The notes: generated by a model not told the origin, from the letters alone. A stretch of 64,000 bases of DNA from Propionispora vibrioides (GCF_900110485.1 NZ_FODY01000012.1:52625-116624); one strand, 5' to 3'. Shown: positions 18,824 through 28,013, counted from the first letter of the stretch. Numbers and translations are program-made.

Positions 18824-19632
18824 CAAAAAACTTCTTCTTCCGATTCTTTTTCTTGCAATTGCAATTGTCTTTTTTTATATGCCTGGTATCGGATAAACCA
18901 TATCTCAATAACCAGAAAATAAATCATCATGGATTTGTACGTCGGAAGGCTTTGATCGGCATAAAGATGAAACTCCGACGTTTCAACATAAATGTTCTCA
19001 GTACTCAGCGCCGCCAGGGAATTTTCCTGCAGGCGGGTAATGGAAACCAGCGGCACTCCCTGCAGTTTAAGCTGTTGTGCCACTTCCACCGCCAGGGGAG
19101 TTTCGCCACTTAACGATACAATAATAACAAGGTCGTCCGGTGTCAGCATCTTCACGACCGAAGTGAGTTCATCCTTGCCTTGTATTTCATAAATCAGTAC
19201 TTTGTCAAATAAAAACAGTCTCTTTAACTCTTTAACAACATTGCTTTGCACATAGCCGGAGCCATAAGCAATAATACGTTCTGCACGATATAAAAGCTCA
19301 CTCATCCGCTGGAAACTTTTCTTGGCCATATCCTGGCTGACGCGCTGATAATGATCGATAATCTTTTTTACCGCATCCTCTTCCGTACATAACGTATATT
19401 CTCTTTCCATTTTCAGCAGCGCTTTTAAATCACTAAAACCGTCGAGGGATAATTTCTGCGCAAACCGCACAACCGTCGTACTGGAAACATTGCAGGCCGC
19501 TGCCAGTTGATGTACCGACATTCTGCGGCATTCGTTTTTATGATGATAGATATACTTCCAGATAATATGGTCGGTTTGATTCAATTCGTACTGGTATTGA
19601 TTAATCAATTCCTCCAGTCTCACGGGGTTCAT
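18823..19632 (-). CDS. RpiR/MurR-family transcriptional regulator (GlvR-like)
   Basis: The protein has the RpiR N-terminal helix-turn-helix (about 30-75, MSVHQLAAACNVSSTTVVRFAQKL) and a C-terminal SIS sugar-phosphate binding domain (about 115-250, with RIIAYGSG and VIIVSLSGETP). A TTG at 19686 gives a longer frame without a good ribosome-binding site. The ATG at 19632 with AAAGGAGAG is the more typical RpiR start, although the spacing is tight. It most likely responds to a phosphorylated alpha-glucoside and controls the adjacent glucosidase and PTS genes. Confidence 0.88.
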   Translation of the reverse strand: MNPVRLEELINQYQYELNQTDHIIWKYIYHHKNECRRMSVHQLAAACNVSSTTVVRFAQKLSLDGFSDLKALLKMEREYTLCTEEDAVKKIIDHYQRVSQDMAKKSFQRMSELLYRAERIIAYGSGYVQSNVVKELKRLFLFDKVLIYEIQGKDELTSVVKMLTPDDLVIIVSLSGETPLAVEVAQQLKLQGVPLVSITRLQENSLAALSTENIYVETSEFHLYADQSLPTYKSMMIYFLVIEIWFIRYQAYKKRQLQLQEKESEEEVF

Positions 19633-19690
19633 CTCTCCTTTATAGGAAAACCATCGCCGGCCGGCCACTTCTGCTACCTTCGACAAGTAA

Positions 19691-19738
19691 AATCAAACCT
19701 GCGCAGCCTGACCTTTTTCAACTGTCAGACGCACAGGC
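19691..19738 (-). terminator. Hairpin terminator, copy 1 of a dispersed CCTGCGC hairpin
   Basis: The stem pairs CCTGCGC and CTGAC-type segments with their complements, followed on the minus strand by TTTGATTTT. It ends the UPF0173 hydrolase transcript. A closely similar element lies at 28324-28370. Confidence 0.65.
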
Positions 19739-19757
19739 TTGCTTAGCTTAGTCTGCT

Positions 19758-20396
19758 CTATTTATATTCCAAAACCAGTACTGAAGGCATAGAAGCCAGG
19801 CTTTCCTTAGTAAGCTCGACTTCCTGTTTACCCAGACGCTGTCCGCCGCCGATCTGTTGCAAGAAAGCTTCTACCCCGCCAATCGGCAATTGAACGGCTT
19901 CCGTTTTAAAGTGCATGGGGATAGTAACCGCAGGCTGCAGACTATGGATAACTTCCACTGCCTCAGCCGGCCCGATGGTATAAAATCCGCCTACCGGAAT
20001 CAATAAAATATCAACAGGGCCAATTTCGCGTAGCTGCTCCGGCGTCAAGCCATGCCCCAAATCACCGCAATGGCATATATGGATTCCATCAATAGCAAAG
20101 GTATATATCCTGTTCTTACCACGCTGAGTACCGCCTTCCCCATCATGAAAAGCGGCAATACCGGTAATTTCAATCTCCTTATGGGCTACATGCCCCGTCT
20201 CATGGACATGAAAAAATTCTCCCTGCACCGCTTGTGTATAGTTATGGTCAAAATGCTCATGACTTGTGGTGACAATATCCGCCGCAACTGCCGGCACTTT
20301 ATACCCTACCGAACTATCGAAAGGATCTGTTAAAACTTTCACACCACTACCGGAAGTAAATAAAAAACAGGAATGCCCCAACCATTTAATTTTCAT
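19758..20396 (-). CDS. Metallo-beta-lactamase-fold hydrolase (UPF0173/UlaG-like)
   Basis: This 212-residue protein starts with KIKWLGHSCF and contains the metal-binding HEHFDH motif and the later HCGDLGH and MHFKTE ligands of the UPF0173 group. These are small cytoplasmic metal-dependent hydrolases related to UlaG; the substrate is unknown in most bacteria. AGGGAGGGGG precedes the ATG. It is a single gene bounded by hairpins on both sides. Confidence 0.87.
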   Translation of the reverse strand: MKIKWLGHSCFLFTSGSGVKVLTDPFDSSVGYKVPAVAADIVTTSHEHFDHNYTQAVQGEFFHVHETGHVAHKEIEITGIAAFHDGEGGTQRGKNRIYTFAIDGIHICHCGDLGHGLTPEQLREIGPVDILLIPVGGFYTIGPAEAVEVIHSLQPAVTIPMHFKTEAVQLPIGGVEAFLQQIGGGQRLGKQEVELTKESLASMPSVLVLEYK

Positions 20397-20572
20397 TTTA
20401 TCCCCCTCCCTACGTGCATTTTTTCCTATTTATAATAACCCAATTTCCAGAAACAAGTCCATATTCCTGCCGGTTTAAGCGAATCATCATGCCGGCGGGC
20501 AAATATATTTTTTTCTGTTTTATTTGTTACTAGCTAAATCGTTCCCTCTTCTCATCCCTTTTAAATTCCAAA

Positions 20573-20619
20573 ACAAAAAAGGTTGTCAAAACCAATGCGT
20601 TTTTGACAACCTTTTTTGT
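20573..20619. terminator. Rho-independent terminator of the importer/ATC-hydrolase operon
   Basis: A near-perfect inverted repeat (AAAAAAGGTTGTCAAAA and complement) with flanking A and T runs lies about 30 bp after the end of the last operon gene. Confidence 0.85.
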
Positions 20620-20649
20620 ACCTAACGGGCAAAAATCAACATACCCCGT

Positions 20650-21120
20650 TTATTCATCATGAAAAAAGCGAAAGGTACATTGAGTATCTCCTTTTAGCAA
20701 ATACTCCTTATGCTCACACTGCAAGGAAGAATTAAACCCTCTGGCAATAGCCGGATCGATTTCTTCGCAATACAGCAGGCCATACCGTTCCGCCTGTAAA
20801 TTCTTCCAGGCATCGGCAAATATACATTTGCTAAAACATTGCCGGACTTCGTTTGCTCCTGTCTGGCTCTCCGCAGTAAACAGCAGCGAACGTTCCATAT
20901 CATAAAAGGGCAAATAATTAGCCACAGTATTGTCTTTACCGGACTGTCTGGCATTCTCGGCAATGCGCCGGCCACGCATCTCACCAAAGTTCCGCACTGC
21001 CTGCCGTACAGCCAGTTCCCCCTCACTGCCAAAACGCGTCACTACCTCTTCTGCCAGCGCCGCAAACAATTCGGCCATAATAGTATAGATAGAGACCGTT
21101 CCCGGTTCTTTTCTGTCCAC
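20650..21120 (-). CDS. ATC-hydrolase family protein, paralog 2
   Basis: The frame is open from 21177 but the GTG at 21120 has GGGAGG seven bases upstream, giving 156 residues. The C-terminal half (CIFADAWKN, ERYGLLYCEEIDPAIARGFN, DTQCTFRF) follows the pattern of the L-2-amino-thiazoline-4-carboxylic acid hydrolase family, known from the Pseudomonas thiazoline-to-cysteine pathway. Two Cys and the Glu/Asp of the YCEEID block are shared with the neighbour at 21239. It is last in an operon with an amino-acid-type ABC importer. Family assignment is from recognition of pattern; the substrate is unproven. Confidence 0.7.
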   Translation of the reverse strand: MDRKEPGTVSIYTIMAELFAALAEEVVTRFGSEGELAVRQAVRNFGEMRGRRIAENARQSGKDNTVANYLPFYDMERSLLFTAESQTGANEVRQCFSKCIFADAWKNLQAERYGLLYCEEIDPAIARGFNSSLQCEHKEYLLKGDTQCTFRFFHDE

Positions 21121-21238
21121 CGGCTTTCCTCCCTGCCTGCCAACCCGTCTCATAACCGTATTACCACAGGAAACCAACTATCGGTTCAATGAGCCGGCTT
21201 GTAGATTTTTGCACCGCCGTGCAACGTCATATTGCCAG

Positions 21239-21742
21239 CTATTTGCCATCCGGCACTTTAGTCCGGCACACCATTTCACAATACCCGTCGCCCTCCAACA
21301 CATTTTTCAGAGTTACCATATCGCTGTCAGGATGAAAACCCTGGTACTTGGCCTGATCAATATAACAGTACAGCCGTCCCAGTTCGGCAAAGTTTTTTTC
21401 CTGCCAGACTTCGGCAAAAGGACAATAGGTAATTCGAATATGGGTATCGTTTTCCGCCTCTGCCGCTTTTTCCGTATCCCAGCCTAAGGAAGGTAAATCA
21501 GGCAGCTTTCCATAGTTTTGCGGTAGATGCTCATATCCTGCCGCCAGCACTCTGTCCTTTTGCTGCTCACCCCGTTCCCGCCCTAAGGCCCAAATGGCCT
21601 TACTAATAATTTCCTTGGCCTGTTCCTTTCCGACTGCCGCTACCACTTCCCGGCTCATGTGGTAATAAAGCGCTGCCATCATCCGCCCCATCTGACGGAC
21701 CTGCGCCGCCGCTTCCTTTCGGAACATCAAATCTTCCGACAT
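21239..21742 (-). CDS. ATC-hydrolase family protein, paralog 1
   Basis: This 167-residue protein has the same architecture as the gene after it: an alpha-helical N-terminal half and a C-terminal block ITYCPFAEVW, GRLYCYIDQAKYQGF and GDGYCEMV, typical of the L-2-amino-thiazoline-4-carboxylic acid hydrolase family. The start codon directly follows the livF stop codon and GGAGGG lies six bases before it, so it is translated as part of the importer operon. A hydrolase for an imported cyclic or N-containing compound is the likely role. Confidence 0.75.
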   Translation of the reverse strand: MSEDLMFRKEAAAQVRQMGRMMAALYYHMSREVVAAVGKEQAKEIISKAIWALGRERGEQQKDRVLAAGYEHLPQNYGKLPDLPSLGWDTEKAAEAENDTHIRITYCPFAEVWQEKNFAELGRLYCYIDQAKYQGFHPDSDMVTLKNVLEGDGYCEMVCRTKVPDGK

Positions 21743-22468
21743 TTAAATCCCTCCACCTGCATCATTATAGCCAAGATAAGCCTGTTGTACTTTGGGATCA
21801 TTCAGTAAGTCCCGGGCCGTTCCGGTCAAAAGCACTTTGCCTGAGCCGATTACATACCCCCTGTCGGCAATACCTAAGGCCATTGTGGAATTTTGCTCTA
21901 CCAACAGAATGGAAACCCCTGCTTTGTTGAGTTTTTTTATTAAGGAAAAGATACTTTGCACCAGCTGCGGTGCCAGCCCCAAAGAAGGTTCATCCAGAAA
22001 CAGCAAGGACGGCTTACTCATCAACGCCCGGGAAATGGCCAGCATTTGCTGCTCGCCGCCGCTTAGCGTTCCTCCTTTTTGTTTGCGCCGCTCTTTTAGA
22101 ATCGGAAAGAGTTCGAACTGCTCTTCCAACGTCACGGCAATCTCCCGGCCATTTTTCTGCAGGAAAGACCCCATCTTGAGATTTTCTTCTACAGTAAGAT
22201 CCGGGAATATCCATCGTCCCTCCGGAACCAGCGCAATCCCAGCGGCCAAACTATTGGCCGGCATATAACGGGAAATATCCCGGCCATCAAAGAAAATGAC
22301 GCCTTCCCGTTTTTGTATCAGTCCTATAATACTCTTTAAGGTAGTTGATTTGCCGGCCCCGTTTGAGCCGATGAGGGTAACCAGTTCGCCTTTGCCTACC
22401 TCCAGGCTGATGCCGTGGATGGCCTGCACATGGCCGTACCAGGCCTGCAAGTTTTCTACGCGCAGCAT
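21743..22468 (-). CDS. livF: Branched-chain amino-acid-type ABC transporter ATPase LivF
   Basis: This 241-residue ATPase has Walker A GSNGAGKST, signature LSGGEQQ, Walker B LLFLDEPS and the LivF-typical GLVPEGR-like ALVPEGRWIF segment. The ATG at 22468 lies one base after the livG stop codon with GGAAGGGGG before it; a longer frame from 22498 is not needed. It pairs with LivG to drive the LivM/LivH permease. The true substrate of this importer is not known. Confidence 0.93.
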   Translation of the reverse strand: MLRVENLQAWYGHVQAIHGISLEVGKGELVTLIGSNGAGKSTTLKSIIGLIQKREGVIFFDGRDISRYMPANSLAAGIALVPEGRWIFPDLTVEENLKMGSFLQKNGREIAVTLEEQFELFPILKERRKQKGGTLSGGEQQMLAISRALMSKPSLLFLDEPSLGLAPQLVQSIFSLIKKLNKAGVSILLVEQNSTMALGIADRGYVIGSGKVLLTGTARDLLNDPKVQQAYLGYNDAGGGI

Positions 22469-22469
22469 G

Positions 22470-23231
22470 TTACGCCCCCTTCCCCAGATACTCAGCAATC
22501 ACACGGGGATTAACCTGTACTTCCTTAGGGGTTCCTTCGGCAATCTTTCGTCCATGGGCCAGTACGGTAATCCGGTCTGAAACCGACATCAACAGGCTCA
22601 TGTCATGTTCAACCAGAATAATGGTAATTCCCATATTTCGTATTTCCTGAATACGTTCCAGCAGTTTTTTTACTTCCGACTCGTTTAGACCGGCTGCCGG
22701 TTCATCCAACAACAGTAGTCGTGGCTTCATAGCTAAAGCCCGGGCGATCTCCAGCCGCCGCTGATCACCGTAAGACAGGTTTCTCGCCTTCTCCTGCGCC
22801 AGGTCTTGCAGCCCGAGCTGCTCGAGCAATTCCAGGCTGCGCTGCTTTACAAACTGTTCTTCGCTGCGCACCTTGCCGGTTTTAAAAATGGAGGTAACCC
22901 AATTGGCAAATGTCCGCCGGTGAAAGCCTAGTTTTACATTGTCCAGCACGGTCATGGAAGTAAACAAACGGATATTCTGAAAGGTCCGCACAATCCCCAG
23001 CCCTACCCGTTCATCATTGCGAAGCTGAATGACCTCCTGTCCATCAAACACAAAACTACCGGAGGAAGCCTTATAATTTCCCGACAGCACATTAAACAAC
23101 GTTGTCTTGCCTGCTCCGTTGGGTCCGATTAAGCCGTGAATTTCGCCGGCGGCCACCGTCATATCAATGTCCTGCAGCGCCACAAGGCCGCCAAAGGTTT
23201 TCGTGATTTTCCGTATTTCAACTAATGCCAT
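22470..23231 (-). CDS. livG: Branched-chain amino-acid-type ABC transporter ATPase LivG
   Basis: The 253 residues contain Walker A GPNGAGKTT, signature LSYGDQRRLEIARAL, Walker B LLLLDEPAAGLN and the LivG-specific insertion VRTFQNIRLF, with a C-terminal PKEVQVNPRVIAEYLG tail. GGGGAGG precedes the ATG. It lies between livM and livF in a compact operon. Confidence 0.94.
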   Translation of the reverse strand: MALVEIRKITKTFGGLVALQDIDMTVAAGEIHGLIGPNGAGKTTLFNVLSGNYKASSGSFVFDGQEVIQLRNDERVGLGIVRTFQNIRLFTSMTVLDNVKLGFHRRTFANWVTSIFKTGKVRSEEQFVKQRSLELLEQLGLQDLAQEKARNLSYGDQRRLEIARALAMKPRLLLLDEPAAGLNESEVKKLLERIQEIRNMGITIILVEHDMSLLMSVSDRITVLAHGRKIAEGTPKEVQVNPRVIAEYLGKGA

Positions 23232-23234
23232 GTC

Positions 23235-24212
23235 TTAATCCTCCCCCTTGGCAGCAAGCGCCTCTTTACCCGGTGTCTTTTTCCCGGGCCTGGACCACGG
23301 ATACCAGCCGGTAATACCTGCCGGCAACAACAGCATGGTAATTACAATGGTAAAGCCGTAAATCAGTTCCCGGTATTCCTGTAAAAAGCGAAAGGCTTCC
23401 GGAATGATCACCAGCAAAAATGCTCCGATGACCGAGCCGGTAAAATTGCCGATCCCGCCAAAGGCAATCATGGCCAGTATGGCAAACGATTCATTCAGAC
23501 CAAAATTATCAGGACTGATATACGTCAGATAGTGGGCAAAAAAGCTGCCGGCCAGTCCGGCAAAAAAAGTTGCCAGGACGAAGGCTCCTACCTTATAACT
23601 GGTCAAATCAATGCCCACCGACCGGGCCGCGATTTCATCATCGCGAATGGCCAGCAGCGCCCGGCCGGTCCGACTGGCCAGCAACGCTCGAAGAATAGCA
23701 TACGTAATCGCAACCAGAGTCAGGATACAGATATAGTAATCTCTGGGCTGACTTATGGTAATACCAAAAATTTCGGGAACCGGGATACCGGGCAGTCCCG
23801 CCGGGCCGCCGGTCAGCCAGTCCAGATTGATCGTCAGCAAGCGGACAATTTCATTGAAGCCCATGGTGCCAATCGCCAGAAAAATACCTTTTAGCCGCAA
23901 AGCCGGGTAAGCAATCAGTCCGCCCAGCAATGCGGCAATCACGCCGCTAAGCACAAAAGCCAGGCTAAACGGCAGATCCAATTTTAGCGTCAGTAGGGCC
24001 GAAGCATAGGCGCCTATGCCGTAAAAGGCGGCATGTCCCAGAGAAAAAAGCCCGGTACTGCCCAGCAATAAGTTCAGACTAAGCGCTAATATGGCATAAA
24101 TGCCTGCCAGGGTAAGCACATGGAAGACATACTGATCATCCATCAGCAACGGCATAACAGCCAATATGCCGGCTGTTGCCCATAAAGTTAATCTAACCGG
24201 CTGTCTCATCAT
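23235..24212 (-). CDS. livM: Branched-chain amino-acid-type ABC transporter permease LivM
   Basis: This 325-residue polytopic membrane protein has the LivM signature LNLLLGSTGLFSLGHAAFYGIGAY and the IRDDEIAARSVGID cytoplasmic loop that contacts the ATPases. It overlaps livH by 4 bp (ATGA). GAGGAGG precedes the tandem ATG start. Confidence 0.93.
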   Translation of the reverse strand: MMRQPVRLTLWATAGILAVMPLLMDDQYVFHVLTLAGIYAILALSLNLLLGSTGLFSLGHAAFYGIGAYASALLTLKLDLPFSLAFVLSGVIAALLGGLIAYPALRLKGIFLAIGTMGFNEIVRLLTINLDWLTGGPAGLPGIPVPEIFGITISQPRDYYICILTLVAITYAILRALLASRTGRALLAIRDDEIAARSVGIDLTSYKVGAFVLATFFAGLAGSFFAHYLTYISPDNFGLNESFAILAMIAFGGIGNFTGSVIGAFLLVIIPEAFRFLQEYRELIYGFTIVITMLLLPAGITGWYPWSRPGKKTPGKEALAAKGED

Positions 24213-25081
24213 ACTTTTTCCTCCTCAACGCGCCCAACCAAGCCGGACGGACGAATCAGCAATACCGCAATCAATACGGCAAAAGCAATGACATCCCGGT
24301 AACCGGCTGAAATATACGCCACAGTTAAGCTTTCGATAAGTCCCAATAAGAGCGACCCGATCATCGCCCCGCTTACGCTGCCAATACCACCTAAAGTAGC
24401 GGCTGCCAGTGCTTTAAGCGAAAGGATGACTCCCATCCGCGGATAAAAGGCTCCATAGTAGGCACCAACCAATAGTCCGGCAATACCGGCCAGGGCCGAG
24501 GCCAAAGCAAAGGATAAAGCAACCACCTGATTGGTGTTTACGCCCATTAAGCTTGCCCCGTCAAAATGCATGGACGTAGCGCGAAGTGCCAAGCCCCAGC
24601 GGGTTTTATGGATGAATAATTGCAGCGCCGCCATCAATAACAACGTCAATCCAATCACGATGATTTCAATCCCGGAGATCACGGTCCCCCCGATGTTAAA
24701 CATATAGATACCTATATCATAAGGAAAGGACTTCGTATCCGCACCGGCCAGCAATAATACGCCGGCCTGTAGAATAATGGAAAGCCCGATGGTTATCAAG
24801 GCCGGTGAAAGCGGCGACCCGTTCCGGAACGGACGAAAAGCAATCCGTTCCGTCAGCAGTCCTACTAGTACGGCGGCTGCTATTGCAGCCATCAGCCCTC
24901 CCAGAGGCCCAAAATGAAAGGCCGTAATTACCGTGAGTCCGGCAAAAGCGCCAACCATGAAAACTTCACCATGGGCAAAAGTGATCATTTTCAGTATGCC
25001 GCAGATTAGGGCAAAGCCTACTGCCAGCAGCGCATACATGCTGCCTAACGTTAACCCGTTAATGATTTGCTGCCATAGCAT
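24209..25081 (-). CDS. livH: Branched-chain amino-acid-type ABC transporter permease LivH
   Basis: This 290-residue membrane protein carries the LivH opening INGLTLGSMYALLAVGFALICGIL and the RATSMHFDGASLMGVN loop. GGAGGG precedes the ATG. It follows the substrate-binding protein by 29 bp and overlaps livM. Confidence 0.93.
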   Translation of the reverse strand: MLWQQIINGLTLGSMYALLAVGFALICGILKMITFAHGEVFMVGAFAGLTVITAFHFGPLGGLMAAIAAAVLVGLLTERIAFRPFRNGSPLSPALITIGLSIILQAGVLLLAGADTKSFPYDIGIYMFNIGGTVISGIEIIVIGLTLLLMAALQLFIHKTRWGLALRATSMHFDGASLMGVNTNQVVALSFALASALAGIAGLLVGAYYGAFYPRMGVILSLKALAAATLGGIGSVSGAMIGSLLLGLIESLTVAYISAGYRDVIAFAVLIAVLLIRPSGLVGRVEEEKV

Positions 25082-25110
25082 ACGCTGGCCCTCCTTCCTG
25101 TTCTGTAGCT

Positions 25111-26274
25111 TTATAAATTATAAGGAACAAATTTCCCGTCTTTTACCACAATAGGGAATAGTTCCGGCTGACTTAGCTGCCGCGTCGGACTATACGTGAT
25201 CAGGCTCTGCGACGCAGCCGGGAAACCTTTGGTCTTCGCTAATTCCTCGCGGATAGATTTTCGCGTAATATCTCCCTGTTCGGCACTTTTTTCGGCGGCA
25301 TTGGCAATCAGCCGCAAGGCATCATACGCTTGTACGGCAAAAGTATCCGGTTCGTTGATACCGTACTTTTCCTGATATTTCGCGATAAAATGCTGCAATG
25401 TCTCGCCAGGAGCACCCATATTAAATACCGACAAAGTTATCAGTCCGTTGACGGCATCACCGCCAAGGGAAAGTAACGCCGGGGAATGTACCGAGGAAGA
25501 GGCGATAAAAGTAGCTTTTACGCCCAGGTCCCTGGCCTGTTTCATAATCAAGGCCGTATCGGTGTAGTAAGATCCCAGAATGATCACATCCGGATTCAAT
25601 TCTTTTACTTTGGTCAGTTGGGCTTTAAAGTCTTTATCGGTACTCAAGTAAGCCTCGGTGGCCACCACTTCCGCCTGTTTGGCAAGCAGAGCGTTTACGG
25701 CATTGTCTTTTACGGCCTTGCCAAAGTCGGTATTCAGGAACAGTACAGCAACTTTTTTCGCTTTTAGCTTGTCCGTAGCCAAGTTAGCCATGGCAATGGC
25801 CTGATCAGCCTGGGTCGGGCAAAGCTGGAATACGTAATCACCGTATTTCGTCAGTTCCGGGTGGGATGGATTAAAGGCAAACTGAACCAAACCGGCTTTT
25901 TGATAAATCGGTGAAGCCGACCAGGTGGCATTGGTGGAGAAATCACCCAACTCGGCGATGATCCGTTCGTCCTGTACAAACTTTTGCGCGATGCTGGCTG
26001 CCTGCTTCGGATCGGCCTGGCTGTCTTCGTAAATCAATTTAATCGGCCGTCCTTTAATCCCGCCCTTGGCATTAATCTCCTCTGCGGCAATTTCCAAACC
26101 TTTTTTCCACATAGCACCGTATTCGGCCCCGTCACCGCTGAAAGGACCGGCAACTCCCACATAAAGAGCATTGTCTGCTTCGCTTTTTGCATCTTGGGAA
26201 CCGCCGCAGCCGCCCATCAGTACCGCCATAATTACTGTCAGCACAACCAGTAGACCATAACGAACTCGTTTCAT
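25111..26274 (-). CDS. ABC transporter substrate-binding lipoprotein (LivJ-like)
   Basis: The ATG at 26283 overlaps the AAGGATG ribosome-binding site, so I start at 26274, giving about 387 residues. A signal peptide ends in the lipobox-like VLMGGC at about residue 23. The mature part is a periplasmic-binding-protein type I fold with YVGVAGPFSGDGAEYGAMWKKG and KLIYEDSQADPKQ. It is the first gene of the livHMGF and ATC-hydrolase operon. Ligands of this family include amino acids, amides and urea; here the ligand may be a heterocyclic amino acid. Confidence 0.92.
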   Translation of the reverse strand: MKRVRYGLLVVLTVIMAVLMGGCGGSQDAKSEADNALYVGVAGPFSGDGAEYGAMWKKGLEIAAEEINAKGGIKGRPIKLIYEDSQADPKQAASIAQKFVQDERIIAELGDFSTNATWSASPIYQKAGLVQFAFNPSHPELTKYGDYVFQLCPTQADQAIAMANLATDKLKAKKVAVLFLNTDFGKAVKDNAVNALLAKQAEVVATEAYLSTDKDFKAQLTKVKELNPDVIILGSYYTDTALIMKQARDLGVKATFIASSSVHSPALLSLGGDAVNGLITLSVFNMGAPGETLQHFIAKYQEKYGINEPDTFAVQAYDALRLIANAAEKSAEQGDITRKSIREELAKTKGFPAASQSLITYSPTRQLSQPELFPIVVKDGKFVPYNL

Positions 26275-26351
26275 GTCTATCATCCTTTTTTATTTATTTT
26301 TCTCTTGAGGCTTTTTCCGTCTATTGACTGGGAACCGTATTACTCTTATAT

Positions 26352-27170
26352 TTATATCCTGGCAAAGACTACTTCCGGCAGACTCAATCGTTTCGGTGGT
26401 GCCGGATTCTGATCGGGATAGCCGACATCGACATAGGTTACTACCTTTATGTATTCCGGCAGGTTAAAACGTTCATTAAGGCGCTCGATCATATCTTCTG
26501 TATTGAAAGTGAGCCAGACACCGCCCAGACCATAAGCGTGGGCTGCCAGCACAATATTCTGCGCTGCCGCCCCGCAATCAAGCAAGCGGTTTTTTACCGG
26601 CATCAGTGCATTGGCCCGGTAAACCCGTTCATCCTGCAGCAAAACAATATGGACCGGTCCGCCGGGAATATCACTGCCTTTAAATAATCCTGGTTCATTT
26701 TTCTCCCGTATAACCAGGTAACGAATGGACTGCAGGTTGCAGGAGTGAGCAGCCCATAAACCGGCGTTCAAAAGTTTATCAATAACCTCATCCGGCACCT
26801 CCTGGTCCGTCCAGTGCCGCACCGACCGGCGTTCATACAGGATATTCTCAAAACTCTTGATTTCCTGCAGTGCCGGCCAGTGGGGCGCAAATTCAGCTAA
26901 ATCAACCGTGGCTCCAGCCTGAGCCTGTTCAGCGAATTGCAGCACCTGCCGGCCCCAGGAATAATCAGCCGCATCAATCGGCAATCCCCGCTCCTGCCAG
27001 ATTTCAAGCAGTTCCTTTACTGTTTCGGTCTGTCTGGGCGACAGTTTTTTCCCGTAATACAGCGCCGAATAGGTTTGAATTTCCAGCGTGTGATGCACCC
27101 TTTCCCGGAATCTTGCCCTAAATTCCGTTTCATCCATTGTTACATAATCTTGTCTGGTGATTGTCCCCAT
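26352..27170 (-). CDS. Nitroreductase-family protein with N-terminal extension
   Basis: The C-terminal 165 residues form an FMN-dependent nitroreductase domain (YERRSVRHW at about 112, AAHSCNLQSIR, GLGGVWLTF). About 100 N-terminal residues rich in charged helices precede it and are not part of the usual domain. GGAGGGG precedes the ATG. A MarR regulator lies upstream on the same strand but a terminator lies between them, so they may be separately transcribed. The substrate is unknown. Confidence 0.87.
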   Translation of the reverse strand: MGTITRQDYVTMDETEFRARFRERVHHTLEIQTYSALYYGKKLSPRQTETVKELLEIWQERGLPIDAADYSWGRQVLQFAEQAQAGATVDLAEFAPHWPALQEIKSFENILYERRSVRHWTDQEVPDEVIDKLLNAGLWAAHSCNLQSIRYLVIREKNEPGLFKGSDIPGGPVHIVLLQDERVYRANALMPVKNRLLDCGAAAQNIVLAAHAYGLGGVWLTFNTEDMIERLNERFNLPEYIKVVTYVDVGYPDQNPAPPKRLSLPEVVFARI

Positions 27171-27258
27171 ACTCTAACCCCTCCAGTTATTTTAATTGTT
27201 CCATCTGCGCCATGAGCCTTTTCTCTAATCCCTGCAGCTTTCTGCATACATACAAAAA

Positions 27259-27287
27259 AGCTGCGCAGAGTAATCTCTGCCCAGCCT
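27259..27287 (-). terminator. Rho-independent terminator after the MarR gene
   Basis: The stem GCTGCGCAGAG pairs with CTCTGCCCAGC around TAAT, followed on the minus strand by a T run. It separates the MarR gene from the nitroreductase gene. Confidence 0.7.
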
Positions 27288-27334
27288 TCAGTTTTCTGAT
27301 TAGCATTGGGAAATTATCATAGTATTCAACTCAT

Positions 27335-27790
27335 TTAATGCGAAGACGTTTTGTGTAGTGATTTTTCGTATTTTTCCAGGAAATCCTTTAAAAAATCCAG
27401 GTTGTCTTGATCTGCCTTTTCTAATAGCTTACTAACAACTGCGTTATAAGAATCATGATTGCGCTTGTGGCCTTGGTACGCCATTTCCCCCTTCGGAGTA
27501 AGCCGCAAGACAATCTTCCGGCTGTTATTCGGATCGGAATCTTTAATCACGACACCTTTCTTCTCCAGGCGCATAATCATTTGCGATACCGCGCCACGGG
27601 TCACACCCAGGTTGCGGGCAATTGCCGAAAGATGCAGGTTTTCGTTTTCTTTAATAAACTGAACCATATGTATCTCTGAATGATATAACAGCGTATCGGT
27701 ATCGAAATAATTCACTTTAGCGTCTTTTTCATAAAATCCAGCTATTATGTTGAGAAGTAATTGACTGATTTCTAGTTTGTCATCTATCAT
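27335..27790 (-). CDS. MarR-family transcriptional regulator
   Basis: This 151-residue winged-helix protein contains HLSAIARNLGVTRGAVSQMIMRLEKKGVV and the SRKIVLRLTPKGE wing. The frame is open to 27922, but upstream residues run through a good promoter, so I start at the ATG at 27790. No ribosome-binding site is seen before this ATG and it lies about seven bases after the predicted -10, so the message may be leaderless. An inverted repeat overlapping the promoter suggests autoregulation. The nitroreductase downstream is a likely target. Confidence 0.87.
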   Translation of the reverse strand: MIDDKLEISQLLLNIIAGFYEKDAKVNYFDTDTLLYHSEIHMVQFIKENENLHLSAIARNLGVTRGAVSQMIMRLEKKGVVIKDSDPNNSRKIVLRLTPKGEMAYQGHKRNHDSYNAVVSKLLEKADQDNLDFLKDFLEKYEKSLHKTSSH

Positions 27791-27797
27791 ATGCAAT

Positions 27798-27826
27798 ATT
27801 GTATAGCTGCTATACACTCTTGTCAA
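27798..27826 (-). promoter_or_regulatory. MarR promoter with overlapping palindromic operator
   Basis: On the minus strand TTGACA (27821-27826) and TACAAT (27798-27803) are 17 bp apart. The inverted repeat TGTATAG-CTG-CTATACA at 27800-27816 covers the -10 and the spacer, as expected for an autorepressing MarR operator. Confidence 0.7.
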
Positions 27827-28013
27827 GTCATGTCGAAAAATAATCTCCCTGCCTGGCGACTTGCTTCTCCTATTTCCGCAAAAGGGGCCCGTTGGACGGC
27901 ACAGATATCCTATCTCCAACAAAGCCCTTCATTTGCTCCAAAATCATCTCTATCTTCAGGCAAAAAAACACAAAAAGTACCCTCACCATAGCTTAACTTG
28001 CTTTACCGCACTT

